Part shown: positions 8,114 to 17,577 of the stretch, in pieces
How positions within the stretch are numbered: the first letter of the stretch is position 1
Layout: every line of letters begins with the position of its first letter
DNA from: Clostridia bacterium
GTDB taxonomy: Bacteria > Bacillota_A > Clostridia > Oscillospirales > Acutalibacteraceae
DNA length: 53,453 bases
Direction: 5' to 3'
Assembly: GCA_009930155.1 (NCBI GenBank)
Contig: RZYX01000005.1
Span: 1 to 53,453, forward strand
The notes under the pieces: model-generated
What the model was told of the DNA's origin: nothing
Database searches by the model: none
Seen by the model: only the letters and a program-made list of their open reading frames with translations
Position numbers and translations under genes: made by a program

Positions 8114-8511
8114 TTATCATTACCTCCCGACAATAGTTTTGGCAAGATTTGAGATAAATATACGCATATTTTGTCAAGCCTTTTTTTGAGAAAATTTTTT
8201 TTGCCAAAAAGGTTATATTATACAGATTGTATATCTGATTTTTGCGCCAATGTGGAAAACTCGGTGGAAAATGTTTATAACTATCCCTTTTTACCCCTCA
8301 TTTAAGGTGTTTTTAAGCTTTTTGCGTGTTTGTGGACAACTTGATGTAAAAAACATCATCTATTACTTATCGTTAAAAAGACTTTACAATGACAAAAAAA
8401 GACAGCAAGATACACAGTTTTTTTAAATATTTATCATAAAATTTATATTTGTGTAAACTAAACATAAAATTAAAAAATTTTTAATATAATTGCCAAAGTG
8501 GATGTGAAAAT
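8114..8511. other. gene-free AT-rich region with DnaA-box-like sites
   Basis: 398 bp with no ORF. It contains TGTGGAAAA (8251-8259, a perfect TTWTNCACA on the minus strand), three one-mismatch copies in the same orientation (8263-8271, 8331-8339, 8450-8458), and a very AT-rich flank at 8400-8490. There are two poly-T runs near 8190-8205. No dnaA or dnaN is adjacent. The region may bind DnaA or may simply be AT-rich. Confidence 0.4.
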
Positions 8512-9342
8512 ATGAAAATAAAGCAATTTAAAAATGCTGTTTTAGTACAAGAGGCTAAAATTTTCTCTCCCGAACTCTGTTTGGGTTGCGGACAAGCATT
8601 CCGCTTTGAGAATATCGGCGGAGTTTTGCATGGAGTTGTAAAAAACAAGGTTTTAGAGATTGAAAACACTTCGGATGGAATTTTATTTCATACCACAATC
8701 GATGATTTTAATAATATATGGTACGACTATTTTGATCTCGGCAGAGATTATGAAAGAATTATTTCAAAATTCAAAGAGGATAAAAATTTAAGCTTAGCGG
8801 TAGACGAGTTTTGTGGTATCCGAATTTTAAACCAAGACCCGTGGGAAGCTCTTTGTTCTTTTATAATTTCTCAGAACAACAACATACCGAGAATAAAAGG
8901 AATTGTTAAAAGGCTTTGCGAAAATTTTGGAGAGTCTTTGGGTGGTGCAGACTACACTTTTCCTAGTGCACAAGTTATTTCACAGCTATCTCTTGACGAT
9001 TTAGCACCACTGCGTGCAGGTTTTCGTAACAAATATATTTTGGATGCGGCACAAAAGGTTGCAAGTGGAGAGGTGGCAATATATAATCTTAAAGATATGC
9101 CGATTGAAGAGGCACGCACGGAGCTTACAAAAATCAAAGGTGTTGGAGCAAAGGTGGCAGAGTGCACAATTTTATATGGCTGTGGGCATATAGAGGCATT
9201 TCCCGTTGATGTTTGGGTAAAGCGTATCATGGCTGAACTGTATGAGGATGGCTTGCCAGAATGCACAAATGGAGTACAGGGAATAGCACAGCAATATTTG
9301 TTTCATTGGCGTAGAAATTCGCAGATTTTTAACAATATATAA
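8512..9342 (+). CDS. ogg: 8-oxoguanine DNA glycosylase/AP lyase (OGG1-like)
   Basis: 276 aa. An N-terminal OGG-type beta domain (about 1-100, with CLGCGQAFRFE) leads into an HhH-GPD domain. The hairpin KIKGVGAKVAECT has the catalytic lysine K214, and FPVDVWVKR has the catalytic aspartate D233. The enzyme removes 8-oxoguanine opposite cytosine. AlkA-type 3-methyladenine glycosylases share the fold but lack the lysine. The ribosome site is weak. With nth it gives two repair glycosylases in the window. Confidence 0.9.
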   Translation: MKIKQFKNAVLVQEAKIFSPELCLGCGQAFRFENIGGVLHGVVKNKVLEIENTSDGILFHTTIDDFNNIWYDYFDLGRDYERIISKFKEDKNLSLAVDEFCGIRILNQDPWEALCSFIISQNNNIPRIKGIVKRLCENFGESLGGADYTFPSAQVISQLSLDDLAPLRAGFRNKYILDAAQKVASGEVAIYNLKDMPIEEARTELTKIKGVGAKVAECTILYGCGHIEAFPVDVWVKRIMAELYEDGLPECTNGVQGIAQQYLFHWRRNSQIFNNI

Positions 9343-9403
9343 TAGTATATAAAATAAGCACCAATATTAAGCTGTAAATTTAAAATATAAAGAGGCGTGT
9401 AAA

Positions 9404-10420
9404 ATGGAATTTATTAAAAAGAATTGGTTAGGAATTTTGCTTTGTGCTTGTATTGCTATTCCATCATGGTATCTTGGCAAAATGGTGCCTGTTGTTGGGG
9501 GCCCTGTTTTTGCCATTATAATAGGTATGGTTGCGACACAGCTTTTAAAGAACAAGGACAAGTTGCAAACAGGGATAAGCTTTACATCAAAAAAGATTTT
9601 GCAATATGCCGTTATTCTACTTGGATTTGGGCTTAATCTTTCAACCATATTTGCAACAGGCAAAAAGTCATTGCCAATTATTATTGCCACAATTTCAACA
9701 TCTTTGATTGTTTCATATGTACTTTGCAAGGTTATGAAATTGCCTACAAAGACGGCAACACTTATCGGAGTTGGCTCTAGCATATGTGGTGGCTCTGCAA
9801 TTGCGGCAACAGCACCTGTTATTGATGCGGATGACGAGGAAATTGCACAATCTATTTCGGTTATATTTTTATTTAATGTAATTGCGGTACTTATTTTTCC
9901 AACACTTGGTGCAGCAATCGGATTGTCTAACGAAGGATTTAGCTTGTTTGCAGGCACGGCAATAAACGATACATCGTCTGTTACTGCGGCGGCAACGGCA
10001 TGGGATGGAATTTATGGAAGCAACACGCTTGCCACAGCAACAATAGTAAAGCTTACAAGAACACTTGCAATAATTCCAATTACGCTGGTTCTTGCTTTTG
10101 TTCGTGCAAAAAAGGAAAAGAGCGAGAAGGGTGGCAATTTTGATATGAAAAAGATTTTTCCATTCTTTATTTTGTTTTTCATTCTTGCGTCTATAATAAC
10201 AACAATAGCCACAAACTATGGTGTTTCGCCAGAGGTTTTTGCACCGATTAAAACACTTAGCAAGTTTTTTATAGTTATGGCGATGGCGGCAATTGGGCTT
10301 AACACAAACATTGTAAAGCTTGTTAAAAATGGAGGCAAGCCAATTTTTCTTGGCTTTTGTTGTTGGGTAAGCATAACTATTGTAAGTCTTTTGATGCAGC
10401 ATATTCTTGGGATATTTTAA
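9404..10420 (+). CDS. YeiH-type putative sulfate exporter family transporter (UPF0324)
   Basis: 338 aa with about ten membrane helices. Family hallmarks are the [19 protein letters not shown] segment (about 125-143), the [15 protein letters not shown] segment (about 184-198), and a C-terminal [10 protein letters not shown] helix. The transported substrate is not established for most members. A ribosome site AGAGG precedes the ATG. A soluble loop ([15 protein letters not shown], about 235-250) splits the two halves. Confidence 0.88.
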   Translation: MEFIKKNWLGILLCACIAIPSWYLGKMVPVVGGPVFAIIIGMVATQLLKNKDKLQTGISFTSKKILQYAVILLGFGLNLSTIFATGKKSLPIIIATISTSLIVSYVLCKVMKLPTKTATLIGVGSSICGGSAIAATAPVIDADDEEIAQSISVIFLFNVIAVLIFPTLGAAIGLSNEGFSLFAGTAINDTSSVTAAATAWDGIYGSNTLATATIVKLTRTLAIIPITLVLAFVRAKKEKSEKGGNFDMKKIFPFFILFFILASIITTIATNYGVSPEVFAPIKTLSKFFIVMAMAAIGLNTNIVKLVKNGGKPIFLGFCCWVSITIVSLLMQHILGIF

Positions 10421-10549
10421 TTGTGTTATGCTAATAAAATTCAAATGAATTTTTAGGACAGGGATGCATTTTATTACAGCTTTACTTAGCTTTAAGATTT
10501 AATTGATTTATGGTAAAATTATATATATTTAGATAAGGAGAAAACAACA

Positions 10550-10723
10550 ATGAAAAGTAAAAATATTGGTTTACTAATTTTAATGTTAGGTCTGACATCA
10601 GGGACAATTTTAGTCGACCGTTTTATTATAGATATTCCTGACGGGCTAGCAATTATTTTTATAGTTATTGCGATTGCATCTTTTGCGGCGTTTCTTATTA
10701 CAAATAAAGTACATAAAAAATAA
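10550..10723 (+). CDS. 57-aa membrane microprotein, unknown function
   Basis: A short frame with a strong ribosome site (AAGGAG, 9 nt before the ATG) encodes two hydrophobic segments (about residues 6-22 and 33-50), separated by VDRFIIDIPDG and ending in a basic tail. A perfect hairpin terminator follows 13 nt after the stop codon, which supports a real transcription unit. No family is recognised. This pattern of a small two-helix protein resembles many unannotated clostridial microproteins. Confidence 0.6.
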   Translation: MKSKNIGLLILMLGLTSGTILVDRFIIDIPDGLAIIFIVIAIASFAAFLITNKVHKK

Positions 10724-10735
10724 GCATACATAAAG

Positions 10736-10772
10736 TTAAGGGTGACATCGTTTCAAGCGATGTCACCCTTAA
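10736..10772. terminator. perfect bidirectional terminator between convergent units
   Basis: A 15-bp perfect stem (TTAAGGGTGACATCG and its complement) encloses a 7-nt loop. It separates the rightward microprotein gene from the leftward decarboxylase operon and can end both. Confidence 0.85.
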
Positions 10773-10800
10773 AATATTATTGTATTTAATTTTAGATTTT

Positions 10801-11982
10801 TTATTTTTCGCCAAATAGGAGAAGAAGGAATCCAGCGGCAACGGCAGAGCCGATAACTCCGGCAACATTTGGGCCCATAGCGTGCATGAGAAGGAAGTTT
10901 GATGGATTTGCTTTTTGTCCCTCAGCGTTGACAACACGAGCAGCCATTGGAACAGCAGAAACACCAGCAGCACCAATAAGTGGGTTAATTTTGCCTTTTG
11001 TAATAAAGCACATAAGCCTGCCAAGAAGAACACCGCCAATAGTCGCAAAGCAAAATGCAACAAGTCCAAGAGCAACGATGGCAAGAGTTTGCACTTTAAG
11101 GAATACTTCACCGTTTGCAGTTGCGCCAACGGTAACACCAAGCATAATGGTTACGATGTTTACAAGAGCGTTTTGAGCGGTATCTGAAAGTCTGTCAACA
11201 ACGCCACTTTCTTTAAACAGGTTTCCAAGCATAAGCATACCGATAAGAGCGGCAACATCTGGAATCATAAGAGTGCAAAGAACGGTTACAACAATTGGGA
11301 AAATAACCTTTTCGGTCTTGCTCACTTTTCTAAGAGTAGTCATCTTTATTTCACGCTGTTCTTTTGTTGTAAGAGCACGCATGATAGGTGGCTGAATTAG
11401 CGGAATAAGAGCCATGTACGAATACGCAGCAACTGCGATTGGACCTAAAAGCTCTGGTGCAAGTTTAGAGGTGAGGAAAATTGCCGTTGGTCCGTCTGCA
11501 CCACCGATAATAGCAATTGAAGCTGCTTGTTCTGGAGTAAATATTCCAATAGCAAGAGCAATAAGAAATGCAATGAAAATACCAAACTGTGCCGAAGCAC
11601 CAAGCAAAAGGCTAGAAGGCCTAGCAATAAGTGGGCCAAAGTCTGTCATAGCACCAACACCAAGGAAAATGAGGCAAGGGAAGATACTGCTTTTAACGCC
11701 CGCATAAATCAGCCGTAAAACGCCATCATCATACCAATGCGCACCAGCAACAGCTTGTGAAGCATCCATAATTCCTGCTGGGTCAGACATAATTCCTGTT
11801 CCTGGTAAGTTTGCAAGCAACATACCGAATGCAATCGGCAGAAGCAAAAGTGGTTCAAATTTTTTAACGATAGCCAAATAGAGCAAGATGAAAGAAACAA
11901 TCATCATAACACCTTGCTGCCATGTCAGTGCCACAAAGCCTGAGTTTGCTACCGTGTCTCGTAACACATCAATAATATTCAT
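10801..11982 (-). CDS. oadB: sodium-pump decarboxylase beta subunit (oxaloacetate decarboxylase-type)
   Basis: 393 aa from the ATG at 11982, which has an AAGGGGG ribosome site; the frame extends 27 codons further upstream without support. Many membrane helices are present, with family motifs [28 protein letters not shown] and [10 protein letters not shown]. It is the integral subunit that couples decarboxylation of carboxybiotin to Na+ export. It is the last gene of a leftward four-gene operon (alpha, gamma, biotin carrier, beta). Confidence 0.93.
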   Translation of the reverse strand: MNIIDVLRDTVANSGFVALTWQQGVMMIVSFILLYLAIVKKFEPLLLLPIAFGMLLANLPGTGIMSDPAGIMDASQAVAGAHWYDDGVLRLIYAGVKSSIFPCLIFLGVGAMTDFGPLIARPSSLLLGASAQFGIFIAFLIALAIGIFTPEQAASIAIIGGADGPTAIFLTSKLAPELLGPIAVAAYSYMALIPLIQPPIMRALTTKEQREIKMTTLRKVSKTEKVIFPIVVTVLCTLMIPDVAALIGMLMLGNLFKESGVVDRLSDTAQNALVNIVTIMLGVTVGATANGEVFLKVQTLAIVALGLVAFCFATIGGVLLGRLMCFITKGKINPLIGAAGVSAVPMAARVVNAEGQKANPSNFLLMHAMGPNVAGVIGSAVAAGFLLLLFGEK

Positions 11983-11992
11983 AAGTACCCCC

Positions 11993-12370
11993 TTATAAAA
12001 CAACGAGAACATCATCGGTATCAACAACATTCCCCTTTGAAACAAGAACTTGTTTAATAACACCGTCGCTAGGAGCTAAAATCTCGTTTTCCATTTTCAT
12101 AGCCTCAAGAACCACAAGGATTTCACCTTGTTTAACACTTTGACCAGCACTAATGTTTACAGCCAAAATGTTTCCAGGCATGGGGGCGGTTATGCTTGTT
12201 CCACTGCTGACAGCTACTGGAGCTTGTGCTGCTGCGGCTGGAGCTGAAACAGCGGCTTGTGCAGCTGCTTCAACAGGGGCAGGTGCATCGCAGACACTAA
12301 CTAGAACAGCGCTACTCTCGTCAACATCAACTTCATAGTTTTTATTGTTTAAGGATACAACATATCTCAT
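11993..12370 (-). CDS. biotin carrier subunit of the sodium-pump decarboxylase
   Basis: 125 aa. A short N-terminal domain is followed by an Ala/Pro-rich flexible linker (about 28-52) and a biotinyl domain with the canonical [10 protein letters not shown]92 is the biotinylation site. It carries CO2 from the alpha subunit to the membrane beta subunit. In many bacteria this domain is fused to the alpha subunit; here it is a separate gene. Its start overlaps the gamma stop codon by 4 nt, which implies translational coupling. Confidence 0.92.
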   Translation of the reverse strand: MRYVVSLNNKNYEVDVDESSAVLVSVCDAPAPVEAAAQAAVSAPAAAAQAPVAVSSGTSITAPMPGNILAVNISAGQSVKQGEILVVLEAMKMENEILAPSDGVIKQVLVSKGNVVDTDDVLVVL

Positions 12371-12735
12371 GTTTGTTTCTCCTCCAAAAGCTTAATAGAT
12401 TTAAAGATTAATCGATTTAGCGGAATACCGCTTTGGTTGCTTATAATAGCCATAATAATGGCTGCATCTTCTGGCGAAACACGTACAAGGTCAATTTTTC
12501 CTTCACTTTGGGTTTCAGGAAGAGGCGTTCCAAGCTTTACTAAACTTAGAACATTGGATGTATCAGACGATGTTTTTTCGCCTGTATTCTCTTTGCCTTT
12601 TGAAAAAGCACTGACAATCTTAGAAATTATGATAACGGCAACAGCCAAAATTAAAAGTTCAAGGAAAACCATACAAATACCCGTTATGGATATTGTAAGT
12701 GCATCAAGCATAGAGAGGTCTTTGCCTGCTAACAT
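12367..12735 (-). CDS. oadG: sodium-pump decarboxylase gamma subunit
   Basis: 122 aa. One N-terminal membrane helix (about 15-42) is followed by a polar, Ser/Thr/Lys-rich linker and a small C-terminal domain. It sits between the alpha and biotin-carrier genes, the usual place for the small gamma (OadG/MmdD-like) subunit that tethers the soluble alpha subunit to the membrane. A GGAGGTG ribosome site is present. The residue-level match to the family is loose, so the call leans on size, topology and context. Confidence 0.82.
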   Translation of the reverse strand: MLAGKDLSMLDALTISITGICMVFLELLILAVAVIIISKIVSAFSKGKENTGEKTSSDTSNVLSLVKLGTPLPETQSEGKIDLVRVSPEDAAIIMAIISNQSGIPLNRLIFKSIKLLEEKQT

Positions 12736-12749
12736 TTAATACACCTCCG

Positions 12750-14129
12750 TTAGTCTATTCTTTTAATGGTATAAGAGAATGTGTTCTTTTCTTTCTGCTC
12801 ACGCTTTTCAAAGAAAGCTTCGGCCTGTGCAGGAAAAGCGATGTATGAAAGAACATCTTCGTCACTTTTTGCAGTGCTTCCAAGCTCTGCCTTTGTCTTT
12901 TCAAAAGCAGGCTCAAGAGTATTTGCAAAACGCTCTGTAATTGGCTGTTCATCGCCAAGCACTTTCTTTTGCAATTCTTTATTAATCTCGCCAGGAGCTT
13001 TGCCATATTCGCCTTTGATATATGACTTGACTTCTTTGGAAATATTCTTATATCTTTCTCCAGCCAAAACATTTGATGCTGCTTGAACACCAACCATTTG
13101 GCTCATAGGAGTAACAAGCGGAGGAAATCCTAGTTCTTCTCTTACTCTTGGAGTTTCTGCAAGAACATCTGGCAACTTGTCTATCTTGTTTTGGGCTGTA
13201 AGCTGAGAAATAAGGTTTGAAAGCATTCCGCCAGGGATTTGATAGTTAAGAGCATCGGTGTCTGTTGAAAGAACAAGGGGGTTCAAAAGTCCCGACTCAA
13301 TGGCTTTTGCTTTGTATGGTTTAAAGAACCCGTTAACTTTGTTAACTTCATCCATATTAAGGTCAACTTCGTAACCGAGTTGCTTAAATGCGTATGCAAG
13401 TGTTTCGGTTGGTGGCTGAGATGTTCCGCCCGAAAAACTAGAAATAGCGGTGTCTATTATATCTGCACCCGCCTCAACTGATTTTAGTAATGTGAGAATA
13501 CCTAGACCAGTTGTTGAATGGGTGTGGCACACGATTGGCAATTTAACATTTTCTTTAAGTGCTTTTACTAAATCAAAAGCTTCTTGTGGACCCATGATTC
13601 CAGCCATATCCTTAATAGCAATAGAGCCAACGCCCATATCTTCCATTTGCTTTGCAAGCTTTACATAAGCATCAAGATTGTGTATAGGGCTGATTGTGAA
13701 ACATATTGTACCTGAAGCTATTGCACCGCTTTTTACTGTTTCATCAACGGCAACCTCAATGTTTCTAACATCATTTAGAGCATCAAAAATGCGAATTATA
13801 TCAATTCCATTTTCAACCGACTTTTTAACAAACATTCTAACAACATCATCTGGATAATGCTTGTATCCAAGAATGTTTTGACCTCTTAAAAGCATTTGAA
13901 GCTTTGTGTTTGGACAGGCTTTGCGAATTTTACGCAGCCTATCCCATGGGTCTTCATCAAGATAACGTAAGCAGGAATCAAACACAGCGCCGCCCCAGCA
14001 CTCAAGTGAATAATACCCAGCTTTATCAAGATTTTCAAGAATGGGAGCAAACTCATCATAGGTCATGCGAGTTGCTATAAGGGATTGGTTTGCATCTCTT
14101 AAAACTGTTTCTGTAAACTGGACCTTCAT
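12750..14129 (-). CDS. oadA: oxaloacetate decarboxylase alpha subunit (carboxyltransferase)
   Basis: 459 aa. It is a TIM-barrel carboxyltransferase with TVLRDANQSL (D12), CHTHSTTG (metal-binding H202 and H204) and AIKDMAG (K173, the carbamylated-lysine position), followed by a PYC_OADA C-terminal domain. It transfers the carboxyl group of oxaloacetate to biotin. It has no fused biotinyl domain, which is supplied by the third gene. No biotin carboxylase is encoded nearby, which favours the Na+-pumping decarboxylase over pyruvate carboxylase subunit B. First gene of the operon, with a good GGAGG site. Confidence 0.92.
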   Translation of the reverse strand: MKVQFTETVLRDANQSLIATRMTYDEFAPILENLDKAGYYSLECWGGAVFDSCLRYLDEDPWDRLRKIRKACPNTKLQMLLRGQNILGYKHYPDDVVRMFVKKSVENGIDIIRIFDALNDVRNIEVAVDETVKSGAIASGTICFTISPIHNLDAYVKLAKQMEDMGVGSIAIKDMAGIMGPQEAFDLVKALKENVKLPIVCHTHSTTGLGILTLLKSVEAGADIIDTAISSFSGGTSQPPTETLAYAFKQLGYEVDLNMDEVNKVNGFFKPYKAKAIESGLLNPLVLSTDTDALNYQIPGGMLSNLISQLTAQNKIDKLPDVLAETPRVREELGFPPLVTPMSQMVGVQAASNVLAGERYKNISKEVKSYIKGEYGKAPGEINKELQKKVLGDEQPITERFANTLEPAFEKTKAELGSTAKSDEDVLSYIAFPAQAEAFFEKREQKEKNTFSYTIKRID

Positions 14130-14439
14130 AATTATAACTAACCTCCAAAAATGCTACAAAATTTTATCAAATATATACAAAAATATATAAGAAACAACAA
14201 ATTTTTTAATGTATTTTCAAGACATTGTATCCATGATAGTATAACTGGAAAAATATTGCAAGAAAAAACTCGAAACAATTGATAAAACTATAAAATTAAT
14301 ATTAGCTTTTCGCATGATTTTATAATAAGAAAATTAAAATTGTTTTGCATTTTTCACATAATTTGTCTATAATATTTTTAAATGAAAATTAATTTGTAAT
14401 CATAGTCAACTGTGTATATTACTGAAAGCAGGGGTATAA
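14130..14439. other. divergent intergenic region, oadA / metH operon
   Basis: 310 bp, very AT-rich. It holds the rightward promoter at 14345-14373. I see no consensus leftward promoter, no cobalamin or SAM riboswitch core, and no ORF. Confidence 0.5.
14345..14373 (+). promoter_or_regulatory. promoter of the methionine synthase operon
   Basis: TTGCAT (14345-14350), a 17-nt spacer and TATAAT (14368-14373), about 65 nt upstream of the first gene. Confidence 0.7.
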
Positions 14440-15114
14440 ATGATTGAAATAAATTCAATTAACAAAAAAGAGGCACTGAGATATCTTGGGTATTTGGATG
14501 AAACACCAACGGCAGAAACTTTGATTGCGTTGGGTCAGTGTGAGGAAGAATTATTAAAGGCGATAAAGCCAAGGTATATTTATAAATGTTTTGATCTTTT
14601 AAAACTTGATGATGAAAGAGTTAGCCTTAAAGATTGTGAATTAGTTCTGGGTGGAAAATCCATTTCAAAGCACTTATACTACTGTGAAAAAGCTGTGCTT
14701 ATGTGTGCAACTATATCAGCTGAAACGGACAGAATAATAAAAAGAGCGCAGGTTGAAGATTTGGTAAAAGCCGTTATGCTTGACAGTCTTGCAAGTGCTG
14801 CGACCGAACAGCTTTGTGATGAAATAGAAGAAGAGATAAAAGAGGAGTATAGTGACTACTCAACAACCAGCAGATTTTCGCCAGGATATGGTGATTTACC
14901 GCTTGGGGTTGAGCGTGATTGGCTCTCAGTTATGGATGCACAAAGAAAAATAGGGCTTTGCATTACTAATGGAGATATTTTAACTCCTAGAAAATCTGTA
15001 ACAGCAGTTATTGGACTTTCAAAAAACAAGTTAAAAAAGACAGAGCTTTGTGATGAATGTGCGATTAGGGATACATGTGAAAAACGAAAAAGGGGAGAAC
15101 GCTGTGGACTTTAA
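14440..15114 (+). CDS. methionine synthase reactivation-domain protein
   Basis: 224 aa. It corresponds to the C-terminal AdoMet-binding activation domain of MetH, encoded as a free protein: RFSPGYGDLPLG (about 147-158) is the conserved SAM-contact segment, followed by a C-terminal cysteine cluster (CDECAIRDTC...C). It supplies S-adenosylmethionine for reductive methylation of inactive cob(II)alamin. Its 3' end overlaps the metH start by 11 nt, so the two are coupled, consistent with metH lacking this domain. Confidence 0.9.
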   Translation: MIEINSINKKEALRYLGYLDETPTAETLIALGQCEEELLKAIKPRYIYKCFDLLKLDDERVSLKDCELVLGGKSISKHLYYCEKAVLMCATISAETDRIIKRAQVEDLVKAVMLDSLASAATEQLCDEIEEEIKEEYSDYSTTSRFSPGYGDLPLGVERDWLSVMDAQRKIGLCITNGDILTPRKSVTAVIGLSKNKLKKTELCDECAIRDTCEKRKRGERCGL

Positions 15115-17464
15115 AACACTTTTAAAAAAAGAATTTATAATACTTGATGGAGCAATGGGAACAATGCTTCAAAATAGTGGACTTAGAGTTGGAGCAATTC
15201 CTGAGCTACTTTCAATCACCGATGCTGATAAAATTGTAGATATTCATAGGCAATATGTTTTAGCGGGAGCAGACATAATCTATGCCAACACATTTGGAGC
15301 AAATGAAGAAAAGTTGAGGGACTGTAAATACAGCGTTGGTGAAGTTGTGGGTGCTTCTATTGCCAATGCCAAAAAAGCGTGTGAGGGAACAGATGCACTT
15401 GTTGCACTTGATATTGGGCCAACAGGTCAAATGCTTTTGCCTTCAGGAACAATGAGCTTTGAGCGGGCGTATGAAGTATTTGCACAGCAGATAAAAGCAG
15501 GTGAAAATGCCGATGTTATTGTTATTGAAACAATGACACAGCTTGGAGAAATTCGTGCTGCAGTGCTTGCCGCAAAAGAAAATAGTGATAAGCCGATAAT
15601 TTGCACAATGACATTTGAAAAAAATATGCGAACCTTCACAGGTTGTAGTATTCCCGCAATGGCACAAACATTGCAGGGACTTGGAGTAGATGCAATAGGA
15701 ATAAATTGTTCGCTTGGCCCAGATGACCTTGCACCAATTGTTGAGCAGCTTTCAAAGTGGACGGATTTACCAATAGTTGTAAAGCCAAATGCAGGGCTTC
15801 CAGACCCTAATAGTAATACCTACGATGTTTCTGCACAGGATTTTTCAAAAAGTATAGAAAAGCTTGTTCCGCTTGGAATTAAAATTGCAGGTGGATGTTG
15901 TGGCACAACACCAGAGTATATAAAGCTTTTAAAGCAAACATTGGCAAGCAAAAAATATATAAAGCAAAATTATGAGATACCAAGTGCTGTTTGCTCAAGC
16001 AGTAAAATAGTAGAGATAAATTGCCCAAGGATAATAGGAGAGCGTATTAATCCAACAGGCAAAAAGCGCTTTAAACAAGCACTTTTAGAAAATGATATTG
16101 ACTATATTCTTTCACAGGCACTCCAGCAGGTGTCAGCAGGAGCAGACATACTTGATGTTAATGTTGGATTGCCACAAATTGATGAGAGCGAGATGCTTAC
16201 ACGCACAGTTTCGGCGCTGCAAGAAATTGTAGACACTCCTCTTCAAATTGATTCGTCTGACCCAAAGGCGATAGAATCCGCACTGCGTATATATCAAGGA
16301 AAGGCTATTGTAAACTCTGTAAATGGAGAGCAAAAGTCAATTGATACTATCTTGCCCATTGTTGCAAAATATGGTGCGGCAGTTGTTGGACTAACTTTGG
16401 ATGAAAAAGGAATACCGCAAACAGCACAGCAGCGTGTGGAGATTGCACAGAGGATTTTGGATGCGGCTCAAAAATACGGCATACCAAAAAGAGATGTATA
16501 TATTGACTGCTTGACTCTTACGGCTTCAGCTCAGCAGGATCAGGCAACGCAAACATTGCAGGCTCTAAACATAGTAAAAAATCAAATGGGGCTAAAAACC
16601 GTTTTGGGAGTTTCAAATATTTCGTTTGGATTGCCGAGCAGAGAAATAGTAAACAGCACATTTTTAACAATGGCAATGCAAAATGGACTTGATTTGCCAA
16701 TAATTAATCCAAATGCAGACGCAATGACAGGTGCTGTAAGAGCTTTTAGGCTTCTTACTAATGCTGACGAAAACTGTGTGGAATATATTTATGCTTACGG
16801 AACTAAAACGGAGCAAGCACCGCAAAGCCAAGCAAGCCCAAGTGACATAACACTTTTTGATGCTGTTGTAAAAGGGCTTAAAGGTGATGCACAAAGGATT
16901 ACTAAAGAGCTTTTGCAAACCTGCGATGTAATGCAAATTATAAATGAAATACTTATACCCGCACTTGATGTTGTAGGAGATGGCTTTGAAAAGGGCACAT
17001 TGTTTTTGCCTCAGCTTATTCAAAGTGCAAAATCTGCACAAGTGGCATTTGAGGAGATAAAGGTAAAGCTAATAAATGCTGATATGGCACCTGTTAGCAA
17101 GGGCAAAATAGTTCTTGCAACCGTAAAAGGCGACATTCACGATATTGGAAAAAATATCGTTAAGGTTCTGCTTGAAAACTATGGTTATACAGTTATAGAT
17201 TTGGGAAATAATGTTGAACCGCAAGCTGTTTTGGATGCCGTTCAAAATCACGGTGCAAAGCTTGTTGGACTTAGCGCTCTTATGACGACAACGCTAGTAA
17301 ACATGGAGCAAACTATAAAATTATTAAAGGATAATAATGCGGATTGCAAAACTGTTGTTGGCGGAGCTGTTCTCACTCCTGAATATGCAAGTAGCATAGG
17401 CGCAGACTATTATGCAAAAGATGCAAAAGAATCAGTTGATGTTGCTAAAAAAGTTTTTATATAA
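15104..17464 (+). CDS. metH: cobalamin-dependent methionine synthase (three-domain form)
   Basis: 786 aa from GTG 15104, chosen because GGGGAG lies just upstream; the frame extends further without support. Domains in order: homocysteine/Zn barrel (DGAMGTMLQ; GINCSLGP; Zn cysteines in GGCCGTTPEY), methyl-THF barrel (IIGERINPTGKKRFKQAL), then the cap and B12-binding Rossmann domain with the cobalamin ligand motif DIHDIGKN. The activation domain is absent and supplied by the upstream gene. It makes methionine from homocysteine and, with glyA, closes the folate cycle. Confidence 0.95.
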   Translation: MDFKTLLKKEFIILDGAMGTMLQNSGLRVGAIPELLSITDADKIVDIHRQYVLAGADIIYANTFGANEEKLRDCKYSVGEVVGASIANAKKACEGTDALVALDIGPTGQMLLPSGTMSFERAYEVFAQQIKAGENADVIVIETMTQLGEIRAAVLAAKENSDKPIICTMTFEKNMRTFTGCSIPAMAQTLQGLGVDAIGINCSLGPDDLAPIVEQLSKWTDLPIVVKPNAGLPDPNSNTYDVSAQDFSKSIEKLVPLGIKIAGGCCGTTPEYIKLLKQTLASKKYIKQNYEIPSAVCSSSKIVEINCPRIIGERINPTGKKRFKQALLENDIDYILSQALQQVSAGADILDVNVGLPQIDESEMLTRTVSALQEIVDTPLQIDSSDPKAIESALRIYQGKAIVNSVNGEQKSIDTILPIVAKYGAAVVGLTLDEKGIPQTAQQRVEIAQRILDAAQKYGIPKRDVYIDCLTLTASAQQDQATQTLQALNIVKNQMGLKTVLGVSNISFGLPSREIVNSTFLTMAMQNGLDLPIINPNADAMTGAVRAFRLLTNADENCVEYIYAYGTKTEQAPQSQASPSDITLFDAVVKGLKGDAQRITKELLQTCDVMQIINEILIPALDVVGDGFEKGTLFLPQLIQSAKSAQVAFEEIKVKLINADMAPVSKGKIVLATVKGDIHDIGKNIVKVLLENYGYTVIDLGNNVEPQAVLDAVQNHGAKLVGLSALMTTTLVNMEQTIKLLKDNNADCKTVVGGAVLTPEYASSIGADYYAKDAKESVDVAKKVFI

Positions 17465-17514
17465 CAGAGTTTTTTTATAATCTTGTTAAAGTATAAAAAG
17501 ATTGAGGTTAAGGC

Positions 17515-17543
17515 TTGATATGCCTTTGTTCAAGTGTTAATAT
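17515..17543 (+). promoter_or_regulatory. probable promoter of guaB
   Basis: TTGATA (17515-17520), a 17-nt spacer and TAATAT (17538-17543), 35 nt before the guaB start. Confidence 0.55.
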
Positions 17544-17577
17544 ATTATCTATACATCAACCTTAGGAGGAAAACTAA

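Noticed and set aside
9869..10444. 191-codon leftward frame, Cys/Lys/Arg-rich
   Set aside because: Shadow of the exporter gene on the opposite strand; composition is not protein-like.
14130..14439. Possible cobalamin or SAM riboswitch upstream of the methionine synthase operon
   Set aside because: The region is AT-rich with a promoter only 65 nt from the gene; no B12 box or SAM-I core is visible.
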